Part shown: positions 46,401-55,932 of the stretch, in pieces
Layout: every line of letters starts with the position of its first letter
Position numbering within the stretch: position 1 is the stretch's first letter
Source of the DNA: Kondoa malvinella
Taxonomy: Eukaryota; Basidiomycota; Agaricostilbomycetes; Agaricostilbales; Kondoaceae
Assembly: GCA_039545315.1 (NCBI GenBank)
Contig: BCIM01000001.1
Span: 2,885,783-2,949,782, forward strand
Reading direction: 5' to 3'
Length of the DNA: 64,000 bases
Notes under the pieces: model-generated
What the model was told of the DNA's origin: nothing
What the model saw: only the letters and a program-made list of their open reading frames with translations
Database searches by the model: none
Made by a program: the position numbers and the translations under genes

Positions 46401-47108
46401 TGGCTGAAGTAAAGAAGATTCCGGTGTGAGGTCGAGGGAAGTCGCGCAGTTCAGATCGCGAAGTTCTTCATTGTATAGCTCGACAAAGGATACGCGGACA
46501 GAGAATTCAGTTTGCTGTCTTTCTTCAAGCAGGTGAAACAGTCGATAAAGAGTTCGAGGAATGACGCCTGCTTTGGAGGAGAAACCGCCTAGAACGGGTG
46601 TTAGGTCTCCTTCTGTTGTGAACGTCTTTCCTGAGCCGGTTGCACCGTAGGTGAAGAGTGTACAATTGTATCCTAGCAGAACTTCATCCAGTAAAGGAGA
46701 GACGACCTTCTCATAGACTAGAGCTTGATCTGCGTCGGCTGAAAAGACATGGTCGAAAGGATAGACTTTCTCGTTAGGATTCGATGGAGCAGCATTCTTC
46801 TTGACTGTGGATAGAGATGGTCCTAACGAAGAAGGTCCGGCAACCGGTGTTGATGCAGAAGTCGACACAACGAGCTGTTCGCCTCGAGTTCCATTCGTTC
46901 GAATCACACAGTCATCTTGCAAAGTCTCGTTGCCTCTGCAGCGTACAGCGACTTGAATGCTCGAGGACTCGACTTTGGATGCATTGCCAAAAGAAGTTTT
47001 GTCGTCTGTTGCTGATCTCGCGCTTCTCGATGGGACTCTGCCTGTAGGTGGCCGAATTGATGCTGAAGGCTTCCTCACTGGCGCTGTTGCCTTGCCTCTT
47101 GCAGCCAT
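43471..47108 (-). CDS. kinesin-5 (BimC/Cut7/Cin8 family) spindle motor
   Basis: Plus-end-directed homotetrameric kinesin that slides antiparallel spindle microtubules apart. The first ATG is at 47108 ([20 protein letters not shown]). The motor follows: [41 protein letters not shown]-loop [14 protein letters not shown], switch [18 protein letters not shown], switch [22 protein letters not shown] and [20 protein letters not shown]. After the neck comes a long coiled coil (about 45.9-44.0 kb). The tail holds a BimC-box-like motif, [19 protein letters not shown], whose Thr-Pro is the presumed Cdk1 site. It ends GSRASNRR at 43471. The P-loop GATGSGKT differs from the usual GQTGTGKT. About 1,100 residues. 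Tail to tail with MED12 (98 bp apart) and head to head with WRAP73. Confidence 0.92.
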
Positions 47109-47254
47109 TTGCTTGTTTGAGAGCAACCCTCAAAATCAAAACAAACATCTCTTGGACAGATATGACCGGCCCAATACAGCTGAGATAGCTGTGCCGCCTC
47201 GCACACCAGCTCTGATAACACTAATACGCGTGCAACGCCCGTCAAATCGGTCAA
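47109..47254. promoter_or_regulatory. 146-bp bidirectional promoter between kinesin-5 and WRAP73
   Basis: The whole space between the start codons of two microtubule genes. Both promoters must be here. No motif can be named with confidence. Confidence 0.6.
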
Positions 47255-48757
47255 ATGGAGCTTTCATCCCAGTATACCGGCGCTTCATGCAAACTTAATC
47301 AAACGGGTCAATATCTCGTCTCCTACAATGACAAGCTCTGTATTCTACGGCATGCGACAAATCTTAATGTCATCCAGACTTTTCGCTCGAGCGCTGCTAT
47401 CCATGATGTCCAGATTAGCCCGTGAGCAGCCTCTTCGGTAAAGTTTGGTATGCTCATAGACTGCCTCAGTAATGGCCTCTCTATTCTCTGCTGTTCTGTC
47501 ACAAAGGAAGATGCAGAGATCAAGCTCTTTTCGCATGATGCGCCCGAACCACTAGCGCACATCAATCCAGGAATTGAAGGTTTTACACATGCTGCCTTTC
47601 TCAACAACACCAGTATTGCTATATGGTCAGATGTCGGCCTCAGAGTAACAATCTGGACTATCAAGGACAAGACTTGCAAACCTTTCGTCAATATGCCTTG
47701 GCCGAAGAAGGGTTGGGCTATTCACCAACAGCGGTATCTCGCTCTTTTGCGGCGAGTGGAAGGGCAGGATGTGGTGAGCATTTATGACGGGAAGTCACAT
47801 TGGCAGCAAGCTAGCGTGAGCGGTCCTAATCTTCTTCTTCACATCTCATCTCTTTGCAGTCCTTCGACGTGCTTACGACCGATGCTGCCGATCTTTCATA
47901 CTCACCTTGTGGTCGCTACCTAGCAATCTGGGAGTCTGCCCTTGAATCAGCCATACACATCTATTCACCTTCCGGCCAACATCTTTGTCATTTCGTCCCT
48001 CCATCAACAACCGGACTAGGTATCCGCTGCGTCACTTGGTCCAATGAGCATCTCATTATAGGGGATTATTCATCACAAGTCAGTGTCCGTTCCCTTTTTG
48101 TCACATTCCCCGTTGATGTTCCCACAGATCTACCTAATCTGCACCCTTACATGGACAAACCAAACCATCTCACTATCACCTTCTTCCTCTTCTACACCGA
48201 CACCAATACATAGAGCACCAGCAAACGATTGGCTCTCCCTCACTCGAGGCTATTCAATCATTCCCTTCTCCCTTTCCACAGCAGTCCTCTCTTCCATCTT
48301 ACATCGACCCAAACCATCACCAGCAGGTTCCAAGACCGGTATAACGCAAATCGCATCCTCTTCCCGACATTTAGCTATTCGCGTGCAGGAGTACCCGAAC
48401 AATGTCTTTCTTTATTCCGGGACGAGGTTGAAATCCGTCTTGGAGTATGATAGTCCGGTATCAAGTATGCAATGGAGGCCTTTGCAACCGGGAGAGGATT
48501 ATGAAGTGCTTGTTGTTGCCTGGAGTAAGAAAGGTGTAGGGCTGTGGTTCGATGATGGGAGTCCAGCTGGAAGAGCGGAAGGCATGGGTGTACCCAGTAG
48601 TGCGTTCTTGCCTTTTCTTCCTGTCTCTGGATATCGAGATTGACCGGGAGTAGAAAACGATCTTGAGATCCGAAGAACAGAATGGAGTTCCGACGGTAGC
48701 AAGTTGTTACTGAAAGGAAAGACGACCTTTCTACTCGCCTACCCTATTTCAGATTAA
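47255..48757 (+). CDS. WDR8: WD-repeat protein WRAP73/Wdr8
   Basis: Spindle-pole/centrosome WD40 protein; in fission yeast Wdr8 acts with Msd1 and kinesin-14 Pkl1 to anchor microtubule minus ends. ATG 47255 gives MELSSQYTGASCKLNQTGQY then LVSYNDKLCILRHATNL, the family opening. WD-like blades continue: IAIWSDVGLRVTIWTIKDK, DLSYSPCGRYLAIWESALES and LGIRCVTWSNEHLIIGDYSS. Then comes a conserved LAIRVQEYPNNVFLYSGTRL and SSMQWRPLQPGEDYEVLVVA. An in-frame TGA at about 48642 lies inside a 66-nt intron (GTGTAC...GAGTAG). The last exon gives NDLEIRRTEWSSDGSKLLLK and ends AYPISD. The stop TAA (48755-48757) overlaps the NUS1 stop on the other strand. About 430 residues. Confidence 0.85.
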
Positions 48758-49670
48758 CGACCGAACCGCATTTCGCAACCTGAATACAAGTCCATAGCCC
48801 GCTTGAAAGTCCCGTAGGTGAGTCGAGAAGGTCCTAGTAGACCTAAGGAAGGTTCATGACTGTTTGTGATGTTAGCTTGGATACTTGAAAGAGAGAAAGA
48901 CGGACTAGATTTCAGTCAAACGGATATACCAGGGCGGGAAACCGTGTAATTTCAGTTGACGACCTCCGGCTACGATCATCAATTCGGGTGAGCGTTGTGT
49001 AGCTGTACAAAGTAAGCTAAATATGAAACACAAAAGTATTGCACATACACTCTAGCTTCTCGTTCAAGAGCGGCAGGTCTATATCCTGTAACTGCAGCAT
49101 CTTGTTCTGGACCGCTTCGGAGAATATAGCCGTGGCATCCGCTATTGATGCTTTCCCGTCTTCTTCCGCTACGAGGTAGATGGTCATTTCTTCACTCTTG
49201 ATCTTCACTTTGAAGGTCGGTCGAGAAGATAGATCTGATATCGTGACTGATGATAGGGAAAGAAGTAGTGATTTGAAGCTATGTGCGTTGCGTTTGATTA
49301 GGCCTGTCTCAAATCAGCTTGGTCCAAAGGAAGCATAAATTGACGTACCTTCAGCGTCATAGAACGATATCCGTTCCATACCGCATTTCGCTGACCACCC
49401 TAAACAAGCAGCAGCATCCTCCGCTATCTGTAACAGCCTATCCTGCCTCGACATGGCTCTCGTAGAAGGTACGAAATTGAGCGCCAAGTGCTTCGGTACT
49501 TTCTTCCACCGCTTTAAATCTTGTTCGATGTCGCTAGCGGAGGCAGATGATCGTTTCGAGCGATAGGAGATATGAGAGAAGGCTCGTGTGCAGCCATAGA
49601 GACACAGTAAGACGACGAGTAAAGATGCATGCAGGAAAGTTTTGGACAACGAGAGCAAACGGGATATCAT
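48754..49670 (-). CDS. NUS1: cis-prenyltransferase accessory subunit NUS1 (NgBR)
   Basis: Non-catalytic subunit of dehydrodolichyl diphosphate synthase in the ER membrane, required for dolichol synthesis and N-glycosylation. The start at 49670 gives MISRLLSLSKTFLHASLLVV with a membrane helix (LLVVLLCLYGC). Next is the prenyltransferase-like fold: VPKHLALNFVPS, then AAACLGWSAKCGMERISFYD, the usual 'A.WS...GI..ls.YD..G'. Then FKVKIKSEEMTIYLVAEEDG and LPLLNEKLE. The end matches the family: FPPWYIRLTEI, SRLTYGTFKRAMDLYSGCEM and the C-terminal RFGR, which contains the R-x-G motif that in human NgBR helps the catalytic partner. About 260 residues in four or more exons. Its stop codon overlaps that of WDR8. 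Confidence 0.88.
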
Positions 49671-49791
49671 AGTCCTTGGCCGACCTGCGACCTGGTATAA
49701 GAGACTAGGGTATAACTGAAACTGAAATTGCGAAAGAGTACAACAAGTCGCTGTCGCTTGCCAACAAGGGTCTTCTCGCATCAACGACAAT
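49671..49791. promoter_or_regulatory. 121-bp bidirectional promoter between NUS1 and NDUFB10
   Basis: Divergent start codons at 49670 (-) and 49792 (+) leave only this segment for both promoters. No specific element identified. Confidence 0.55.
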
Positions 49792-50191
49792 ATGGCAGAT
49801 GTGTCTGAGAAGCTCGCAGAGATCAAAGGTGTGTCTTGATGACAAGCTCACAGTGGTTCTGCGCTCACTGTGTGTGCGACAGACTTGAATAGGAAACGAG
49901 CTCTGGTAATTCGAGAGAGTTGGGTAGCTTTAATGGAAGCGAGGATTACAAGAGAGGCATTACAGAAATGCTGGCGCGAATCAGGGTGCGTCTAGCAATA
50001 TCAATATAAGGGCAAGCAGCTGAGGCAAAGAGGCAGGGTCAACCATTATCAAGAGTGCGGCGAGCTGGCAGAGAAATACCAGCAGATGATAAGGGATAAT
50101 AGGGTCAGTCTATGCTACTGCGGTCCTACTTGCCCTGACTGTTGAGAGCGTACAGGTCGAGGGATTCAGGAAGCTTGACTTCGAGAGTTGA
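49792..50191 (+). CDS. NDUFB10: respiratory complex I subunit NDUFB10 (PDSW / fungal 12-kDa subunit)
   Basis: Accessory subunit of mitochondrial NADH:ubiquinone oxidoreductase, intermembrane-space side of the membrane arm. Four exons with GT-AG introns join to MADVSEKLAEIKDLNRKRAL, VIRESWVALMEARITREALQ, KCWRESGVNHYQECGELAEK, YQQMIRDNRVEGFRKLDFES. This matches the fungal 12-kDa subunit pattern 'iREsWV.aMEaR..R...kC...eGvNHYe.C..La.kYl.ml.dnrv.Gy'. Two Cys (KCW and QEC) are at the expected CHCH-type positions. Stop TGA at 50189-50191; about 80 residues. Its presence shows the organism has complex I. Confidence 0.88.
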
Positions 50192-50909
50192 TTGCATCTG
50201 CCATCTGTATTATCCTGTTCTTTTACTTCTTCTGTTTCCTGCTTTCTTCCCCTTTACATATACTGCTCTTTCCATTGTACACAATGAGCGGATATCTGGT
50301 GTCGTCTCTGCGTTGCCAAATGTAAGCTTTCTTTGAAACAAAAGCTCTGCCTTGTCGGGCAGGGCGGAACGACCGATACTCTGTCTTTAGGTCAGAGACC
50401 GATTGGATCTGGCAATTTGTTCGTATACTCTCATCCCGTTGAAAAACATTCCTTTTGACACTTTGAGCCGACAGATCGATATCGTCCGGTCCAGCCTGTC
50501 AATCTCCAGCTTCCATGGCTGGCAGAAGTAGCTTGGAGCCGTGTCGCTGTTCAGTACCGTCAGCGCCTCCTCCGCGTCACTCACATCTACCGGGTCTGCG
50601 AGAATACAGCTTCCTGCACGGCCTCATCTTGAATGACCTTCGAAAATATTGCCCCTCTTCTCATTCTTCCGAACAATACACTTCATTGGCTCTTCTTCGA
50701 CCTCTACAATATCTTTCCTCCAAGTCTGACTTTGTCGGAGATTCTCCTGCACTTCGATCACTGCTATTAATCAACGAGGAGAAGGCTCCGCAGCTCCAGC
50801 GTCGAATACTTCCAGCCCCGTTCTGTTAACGCGAGAGTCGCGCGAGCGTGCCTTCTTTCTGGCTGACAAAGTCCACGAAGATTTACTAAAGACTTTCGGA
50901 TCATTGTCA
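50192..50909 (+). other. 718 bp with coding-like fragments, no gene model
   Basis: Several short frames look protein-like on the plus strand: LDLAICSYTLIPLKNIPFDT at about 50401-50530, MTFENIAPLLILPNNTLHWL at about 50633-50770, and a frame running into the next gene (RAFFLADKVHEDLLKTFGSL). They lie in different frames and I could not join them with good splice sites. They could be upstream exons of the gene at 50910, a separate small gene or a decayed one. Confidence 0.35.
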
Positions 50910-52036
50910 ATGGCCGCCAACGGAAACAGCAAGTTGCATTACTCCAACGTGAGGCCGCATTGGGAAGTGTCTATGATGCCTGACTTAAGGGCATCTCAGC
51001 CGAATGCCGTATGCGATTACTCGTGGTCTGAGCTTCGACAATTCCCCAAGTCCACGCCAGGCATTCCTCCTCCAACTCGTCTCGAAGACTATACAATCGA
51101 GATCACACTGCGCGCGCTCGCCGAACCGTATGGCATAGTTTGGACTATATGCACAGCGGAGCTAGCCTTCCGTCGGCTGAAGCCTTTGTCCAAATCCGAT
51201 GCACCCGATTCTGCAGGCCGAATGAAAGTATTGAAAGTGGATAAGCAGCTACAGGGCGTCAAGTCTTGCACGGATGACGCCTCACCAACTTTAGCTGTCC
51301 TGTTTTTCCAGCTAGTGATGGCGACATGTGTTTACGTGGGAAAGGGGCTGCCAATCCTTACCTGGACATCTTCAGCTATTGACGGGATCAAAGATCCGAC
51401 ATCTCTCTACCGCAGTGTTGGAGCATTCTCAATTTCTAAAGGGGACGAGATGCAGATCTTCCCTGCGAACGCTCTTTTCCATTTGCACCAGTGCTACATC
51501 CCTGCTACTTCCAAACACACTTCTCCAGATCATCCTCTTCACCCAACACAGCTGGACATCTTGCATTCTTTCGGCATGGATGTCCATGTCTGGGACGACA
51601 TTGCGTCTGGCCATTATCCAATCACGCACCGTCGAACAGTCATTGAAATTGTCTGGTTGCTGACGGAACAAGAGCACACGCTGATTAAGCAAAGCACACA
51701 TGTTCCGCATCCATCGGACAACAAGATAGCCGGTCCCATGATCATTGATATCGACCTGGCCGAGCAGATTGCTAGTGTCAGAGAAGTCGGGCTATCTGCT
51801 TCCGCCTTCATGCTTCACACTGACTCGTTATTCAGATACACATTGACCTTAGTTGCAATGACTCAATCAGCGACAAACAGTATCGTGCAAATAAGGCTGA
51901 AAGGCCGACAGACATGGTCCTACGCATCTTGAAGCATACGGCCATTACCGTAATCGAGGAATGGGCGCATAGATGGCATCGAACGGCAGGACCGACGCAC
52001 TTTCCTGTTATCACTTTCAGGTCCAAGCGTCAATGA
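50910..52036 (+). CDS. hypothetical protein, about 355 residues, two exons
   Basis: Not recognised. The first ATG is 50910 (MAANGNSKLHYSNVRPHWEV), but the frame stays open upstream for some 50 codons, so the true start may be earlier. The long exon includes DYTIEITLRALAEPYGIVWT, LHPTQLDILHSFGMDVHVWD and RRTVIEIVWLLTEQEHTLIK. A 59-nt intron (donor gtcaga at about 51778, acceptor attcag at about 51836) joins EQIAS in frame to IHIDLSCNDSISDKQYRANK, then RILKHTAITVIEEWAHRWHR and a stop at 52034-52036. Reading straight through would end 104 bp earlier with a less convincing tail. Mixed alpha/beta, no signal peptide or membrane helix. Confidence 0.5.
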
Positions 52037-52291
52037 CAAAGTCGCAACGGCCTTCGTAGGTCAACGGCCCTCGCAAGCAGATTGCATGAACGAGTCAATT
52101 GTTGTGCTGTACATAGCCTTGCCCTTTTGACGGTTCCAATAGCCGTCCTGCTGTTTCTCTTGTGACGCTGAGCGGTTAAGGTCTTCCAAGTGCTCCTTCA
52201 CATGCCGCGCATCTTATCTGGCCCACAAACCGCCTGCTGCAGTCGATCCCCTTACTCCTGGCAGCTGCATACCGCACCTGAACCTCTTGAT

Positions 52292-53593
52292 TCACACAAT
52301 TGAATAGCCATCCTGTAGCCTGAAAGCATACCCTTCCTTGACACAGGTCATGTGATAGCGACCGCCTGCAAAGACAACTGTTTCCACACCGGTCGATGCC
52401 ATTCCGCAGACGAAGATGGACATGTCTTGCAACCAAACTCGGACCATCGCCTCGGACAGACTTCTGACGTTGAATCGGACATGGATAAGCATAGGAGGAC
52501 GGTCAGCGAAGAGGTTTACGATGTGCTGAAAAGACGGACTTCGGAGGCTTCATAATTGATAGTCAGATTTTCCAGTTTCGGAAATGCCCCTGAGCTAGGT
52601 GGCGAGTGATCTGTACTGAGATAGGTTTCGAGACTTCGTACAGCTGGAAAGTAGCTTGCGAGTTGATCCAACCAGTCCCTATCCTGCTCGACCAAGCTGT
52701 GCTCTTGCGTGAGCGTCATTGTGAGAACTTCGATTCCTATTGCGGGCGAGAGATTGTCATCAAGGTCCATGATGCTGATCCCTGCGCCCCTATACTGAAA
52801 AGTGTTCAGGAATGGCAATCTTGACAAAGGCAGGAATTGTAAGCAATCTTCTGGGTCAAAGTCCACATCGTAGCCTCTTTCCAGGAGCTCCTCGTAGCAC
52901 AAGGTACGCAGAGCCAGCGCTGAATCAGGGTTGTCTTCTATGCGTTTCAAAATCGGCGGGAACAGATATCTTGCATTGATATTTGTTACATCAAGAGTGT
53001 CCAGGCGGGGTGCAGCAAGGATTAGCTGTGTGAAATGGTCGAATGCGCCAGCGAAAAAGCCGAATTCGCCGAGCGAAAGGTAGGTGAGGGAGGGGAGGAA
53101 CGGCATGTAGAGAAATTGTTTAACACAGGGTAAATCTGCCATCTCCAAGCGATCTTCACACAGGATGTTCTTCGTAACTTGTCGAGATAGATAAGTGCTG
53201 AAGGTGAGGACAAGAGTACAGGGAGGTTAAACTTTGGTTCCAGGCGATCTGAGTTTGTAGCAGGCGTATTTCTCTTTGTCGCTGTCGCTCTTGCTTTTGT
53301 TCGTCACTCGCCGAGTATTCATCCGCCAAGAATAGCACGGGTTCTAGCACCACTTCAATCGCCGCTCTCCTCACATATTTCCCCAAAATCCCCGTATGCT
53401 TCTCGCCGAGCGTTCTGATTAATGCGACATCCGACAGAGGTACACCAGACAGATCGGAATACAACATGGGTCGCGCGATATTGAGCATCACTTTGGATGT
53501 CATGCACAGAGCTGCCAGAGTCGAGCGGTCTTCATCGGGTGAGAGGTATCCGAAGATGGACACGATCAGCTCGTCTGGTACATGAGGCGGCAT
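52292..53593 (-). CDS. F-box protein with LRR-like C-terminal region
   Basis: Probable SCF ligase adaptor. The start at 53593 gives MPPHVPDELIVSIFGYLSPD then RSTLAALCMTSKVMLNIARP and MLYSDLSG, a clear F-box of the kind common in basidiomycete F-box/LRR proteins. A charged helical segment follows (SASDEQKQERQRQREIRLLQ), then LRR-like strands: LTSLYSCPHLQHLSIS, LPCVKQFLYMPFLPSLTYLS, APRLDTLDVTNINARYLFPP and FPKLENLTINYEASE. The frame changes at about 53165; an intron ending tgtgtgaag can explain it, but the acceptor is weak. A good 56-nt intron (donor gtaaac, acceptor cgtcag, about 52464-52519) leads to the last exon (SLSEAMVRVWLQDMSIFVCG), ending QDGYSIV at 52292. The substrate is unknown. Confidence 0.65.
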
Positions 53594-54025
53594 TTCTGCA
53601 ATGCCGTAAGATGAGAAAAGGCTGAATTGCCAACGAGAGCGCCAAGGAGAGCGTACTGTCCAATGCGCTAATCTGTCACAACTTCGACACCACAATGCCG
53701 CGAGAGCAAAGAGTCCTACATAAGCAGGCAAGTCCAGACTATAGACGCGAGTACTGGCAGTGCCTTCAGCTCCTCGATAGTTGCAGGTCTGCTAGCCCGG
53801 TTTGAAGTATTTGGTGACGGATGTACAGAGACAGCAGACCGGGCCTGTGGATTACTGAGACAGCACTGAGAACATGGGCTAAGACCAATATGCCGAGGCG
53901 AACGAGACCGTTTGTGAAAGACCCGTCGACGCTCAGCGCGCTTGACCACTTGTAGCCACTCTCTCGCAGTCTGCCCAGTGTACTTCTCAGACTTCTCAGC
54001 TGTCCCTAGAACACCGTGTCCAGTC
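53594..54025. other. divergent intergenic region, 432 bp
   Basis: Between the F-box gene start (-) and the CWC24 start (+). Open frames cross it on both strands but none starts with a good ATG context or resembles a protein family. Confidence 0.45.
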
Positions 54026-55312
54026 ATGTCAGAGCCCACCGTTGCCTTTATCAAGAAGTCCAAAAACCGACCTACCAACACCCGCAAGCGAGCAGCTGAG
54101 GACGCAGCTCCTACGGCCGCTGCATCAGAAGTCTATCGTGCACCTAAAAGAGCTCTAGCCGGGCCTTTAGTGGCCTCTTCGGCGTCCTATCGACCGAAAC
54201 GAACGAGAACAGAAGTATCTGACAACGAAGACGAGGACGTGGGCATCCGGTTCAGCAGCAAGAAGTCTGTGAATCCTGGCAAAGAACGATCTGCTTCGCC
54301 TGAAATTAGGACAGCGGAAGATGCGGCGTTGCTGACTGAGAGGGAAAACAAGGATGATGGCCTGTATAGAGGCGCCAAAAGCTATACATCTCAACTACCT
54401 AAAGCAAGCGCAAAGTACACGGCTACTGCTGGGCCTAGCAATGTGCGGACTATAACGATCACCGACTTTCAACCGGATGTTTGCAAGGATTATAAGGAGA
54501 CTGGGTTCTGTACGTCACAATGCTATCTGCTTCTCTCAGGCTGATTGGTCTTTCCGAATTTCCAGGTGGCTTTGGCGATTCTTGCAAGGTAAGGAAGAGA
54601 AGGCAACAGTATAAGCGTTCTGACATTGATTTATAGTTCTTGCACGACCGTGGAGACTATGTCCAAGGCTGGCAGATGGACAACATGTATCTATCCGATA
54701 GACCGAAAGCGTATGACTTTTCGCCCTGCTCTCATTTTAATCTGCTAAAGGGGTCTCTTAGCAATGCCGCAGCAGAACAATCAGACGAGGAAGAGAAACT
54801 ACCTTTCGCCTGCCTGATTTGTCGTCAAACATTCACAGACCCAATCGTCACTCGGTGTGGGCACTACTTCTGCTCTCAATGCGCCATCAATCGATTCGCA
54901 AAGACACCGAAATGTTTCGCTTGCGGTGCGCCAACGGGTGGTCTGTTCAATAGGCGAGTCCTCTCTCAATTGCTTCAAGTTAGAAGAAGGCTGATGAGCG
55001 AGTAAAGGGCGGACAAGATTCTAGAGAAGCGGGATAAGGCACTTGCAGCTGCTCGATTAGCTGAGGGAATTGATAGTGACGAGGGCGAAGGTGGTTTGGA
55101 TATAGAAGGTCTAGAAGAGAGGGAAGCGACGCCTGAAAGAGTGGATGTGAAACAGGCTGTTGTGTTGACAGATGACGACGAGGAGGCTGAATACTTTGAG
55201 GAAGAGGAAGCCGCTGCGCCTAGAGTCAAGAGAGTCATTGAGAGGGAGTTTGTCGCTAGATGGTATGTTTTGTACCTGCTATTCTCAGGCGAAGCTGACT
55301 GTCGCAAATAGA
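54026..55312 (+). CDS. CWC24: pre-mRNA splicing factor CWC24 (RNF113A), CCCH + RING
   Basis: Spliceosome factor present at the Bact step; also a RING-type E3 candidate. ATG 54026 gives MSEPTVAFIKKSKNRPTNTR and a basic/acidic disordered region. The CCCH zinc finger is built over two introns ([37 protein letters not shown]). The RING finger follows (FACLICRQTFTDPIVTRCGH, YFCSQCAINRFAKTPKCFAC), then GLFNR joined to ADKILEKRDKALAAARLAEG across a GC-AG intron (54954-55007). The C-terminus is acidic (DDDEEAEYFEEEEAAAPRVK). A standard intron (55263-55311) appears to split the stop codon (TG|A), ending at REFVAR; without splicing, 16 further codons precede a TAG at 55309-55311. About 330 residues. 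Confidence 0.87.
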
Positions 55313-55932
55313 ACGTTGCGTCAATGCGTGTGCAAGATGGCGCCATCGTCAATAAGGACAGCATGTTTTGCATTGCTAGGCTAAGCTGTGCACAGAAGCA
55401 GGAGGTCCAGGCTGACAGGCGGTACAGTTTGCACGAGCCGGGAGAGCTACGTAAGAAATGCACGCAATCTACTGGCGCTTTTGTTGTCGTCAGGATGGGA
55501 GAGCCAGTGCTGTGTAGTCGCAGTGTCGATGTTGACAGTGTCTGTCTGCTGTACCGACTGCTTGGAATTAAAGTTCAAGCTCTTCTTCAATCTTCGAAAG
55601 CTCGAGGCGGCCGGGACATCTCGACGCCTTTCTCGTCCTCTGCTGTGGATCTGTTCAAGCAACAGCTCTTCCTACAGCTTTCTGCTGTAAGTACTGCCGA
55701 CAGCGCGACTCATTGGCATCTCCCGCGGCTTTGTTGATTCTAACGTGTTGACCCATCTCGTCGGCGCACTCAGGAGTCTGCTATTCGCTTGGACCTGCTT
55801 TGTATCCTCTGTAGGCTGCTCTGCTGCTGGAGCCGTGCCAGTCACTGACGAGGCAACGACAAAGGGGCATCGATTCATCTATTGCCAAGCAACTCTATAT
55901 CCTGTCGCTGAACGCGATACCGCCTAGTCAAC
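55313..55932. other. 620 bp without a convincing gene
   Basis: A 137-codon plus-strand frame (55324-55737) and shorter ones cross this stretch, but composition and sequence do not look like a conserved protein. It is probably CWC24 3' UTR and the Rab promoter. Low confidence that it is entirely non-coding. Confidence 0.4.

Noticed and set aside
48640..48645. Possible stop-codon readthrough (TGA followed by C) in WRAP73
   Set aside because: The same-frame sequence continues for about 35 codons, but a 66-nt GT-AG intron removes the TGA and keeps the frame, so readthrough is not needed.
51850..51932. Stop at 51932 as the end of the orphan gene starting at 50910
   Set aside because: Splicing a 59-nt intron gives a longer and more protein-like C-terminus ending at 52036.
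55324..55737. 137-codon plus-strand frame after CWC24
   Set aside because: No recognisable domain and unusual composition; more likely 3' UTR and promoter sequence, though a gene cannot be excluded.
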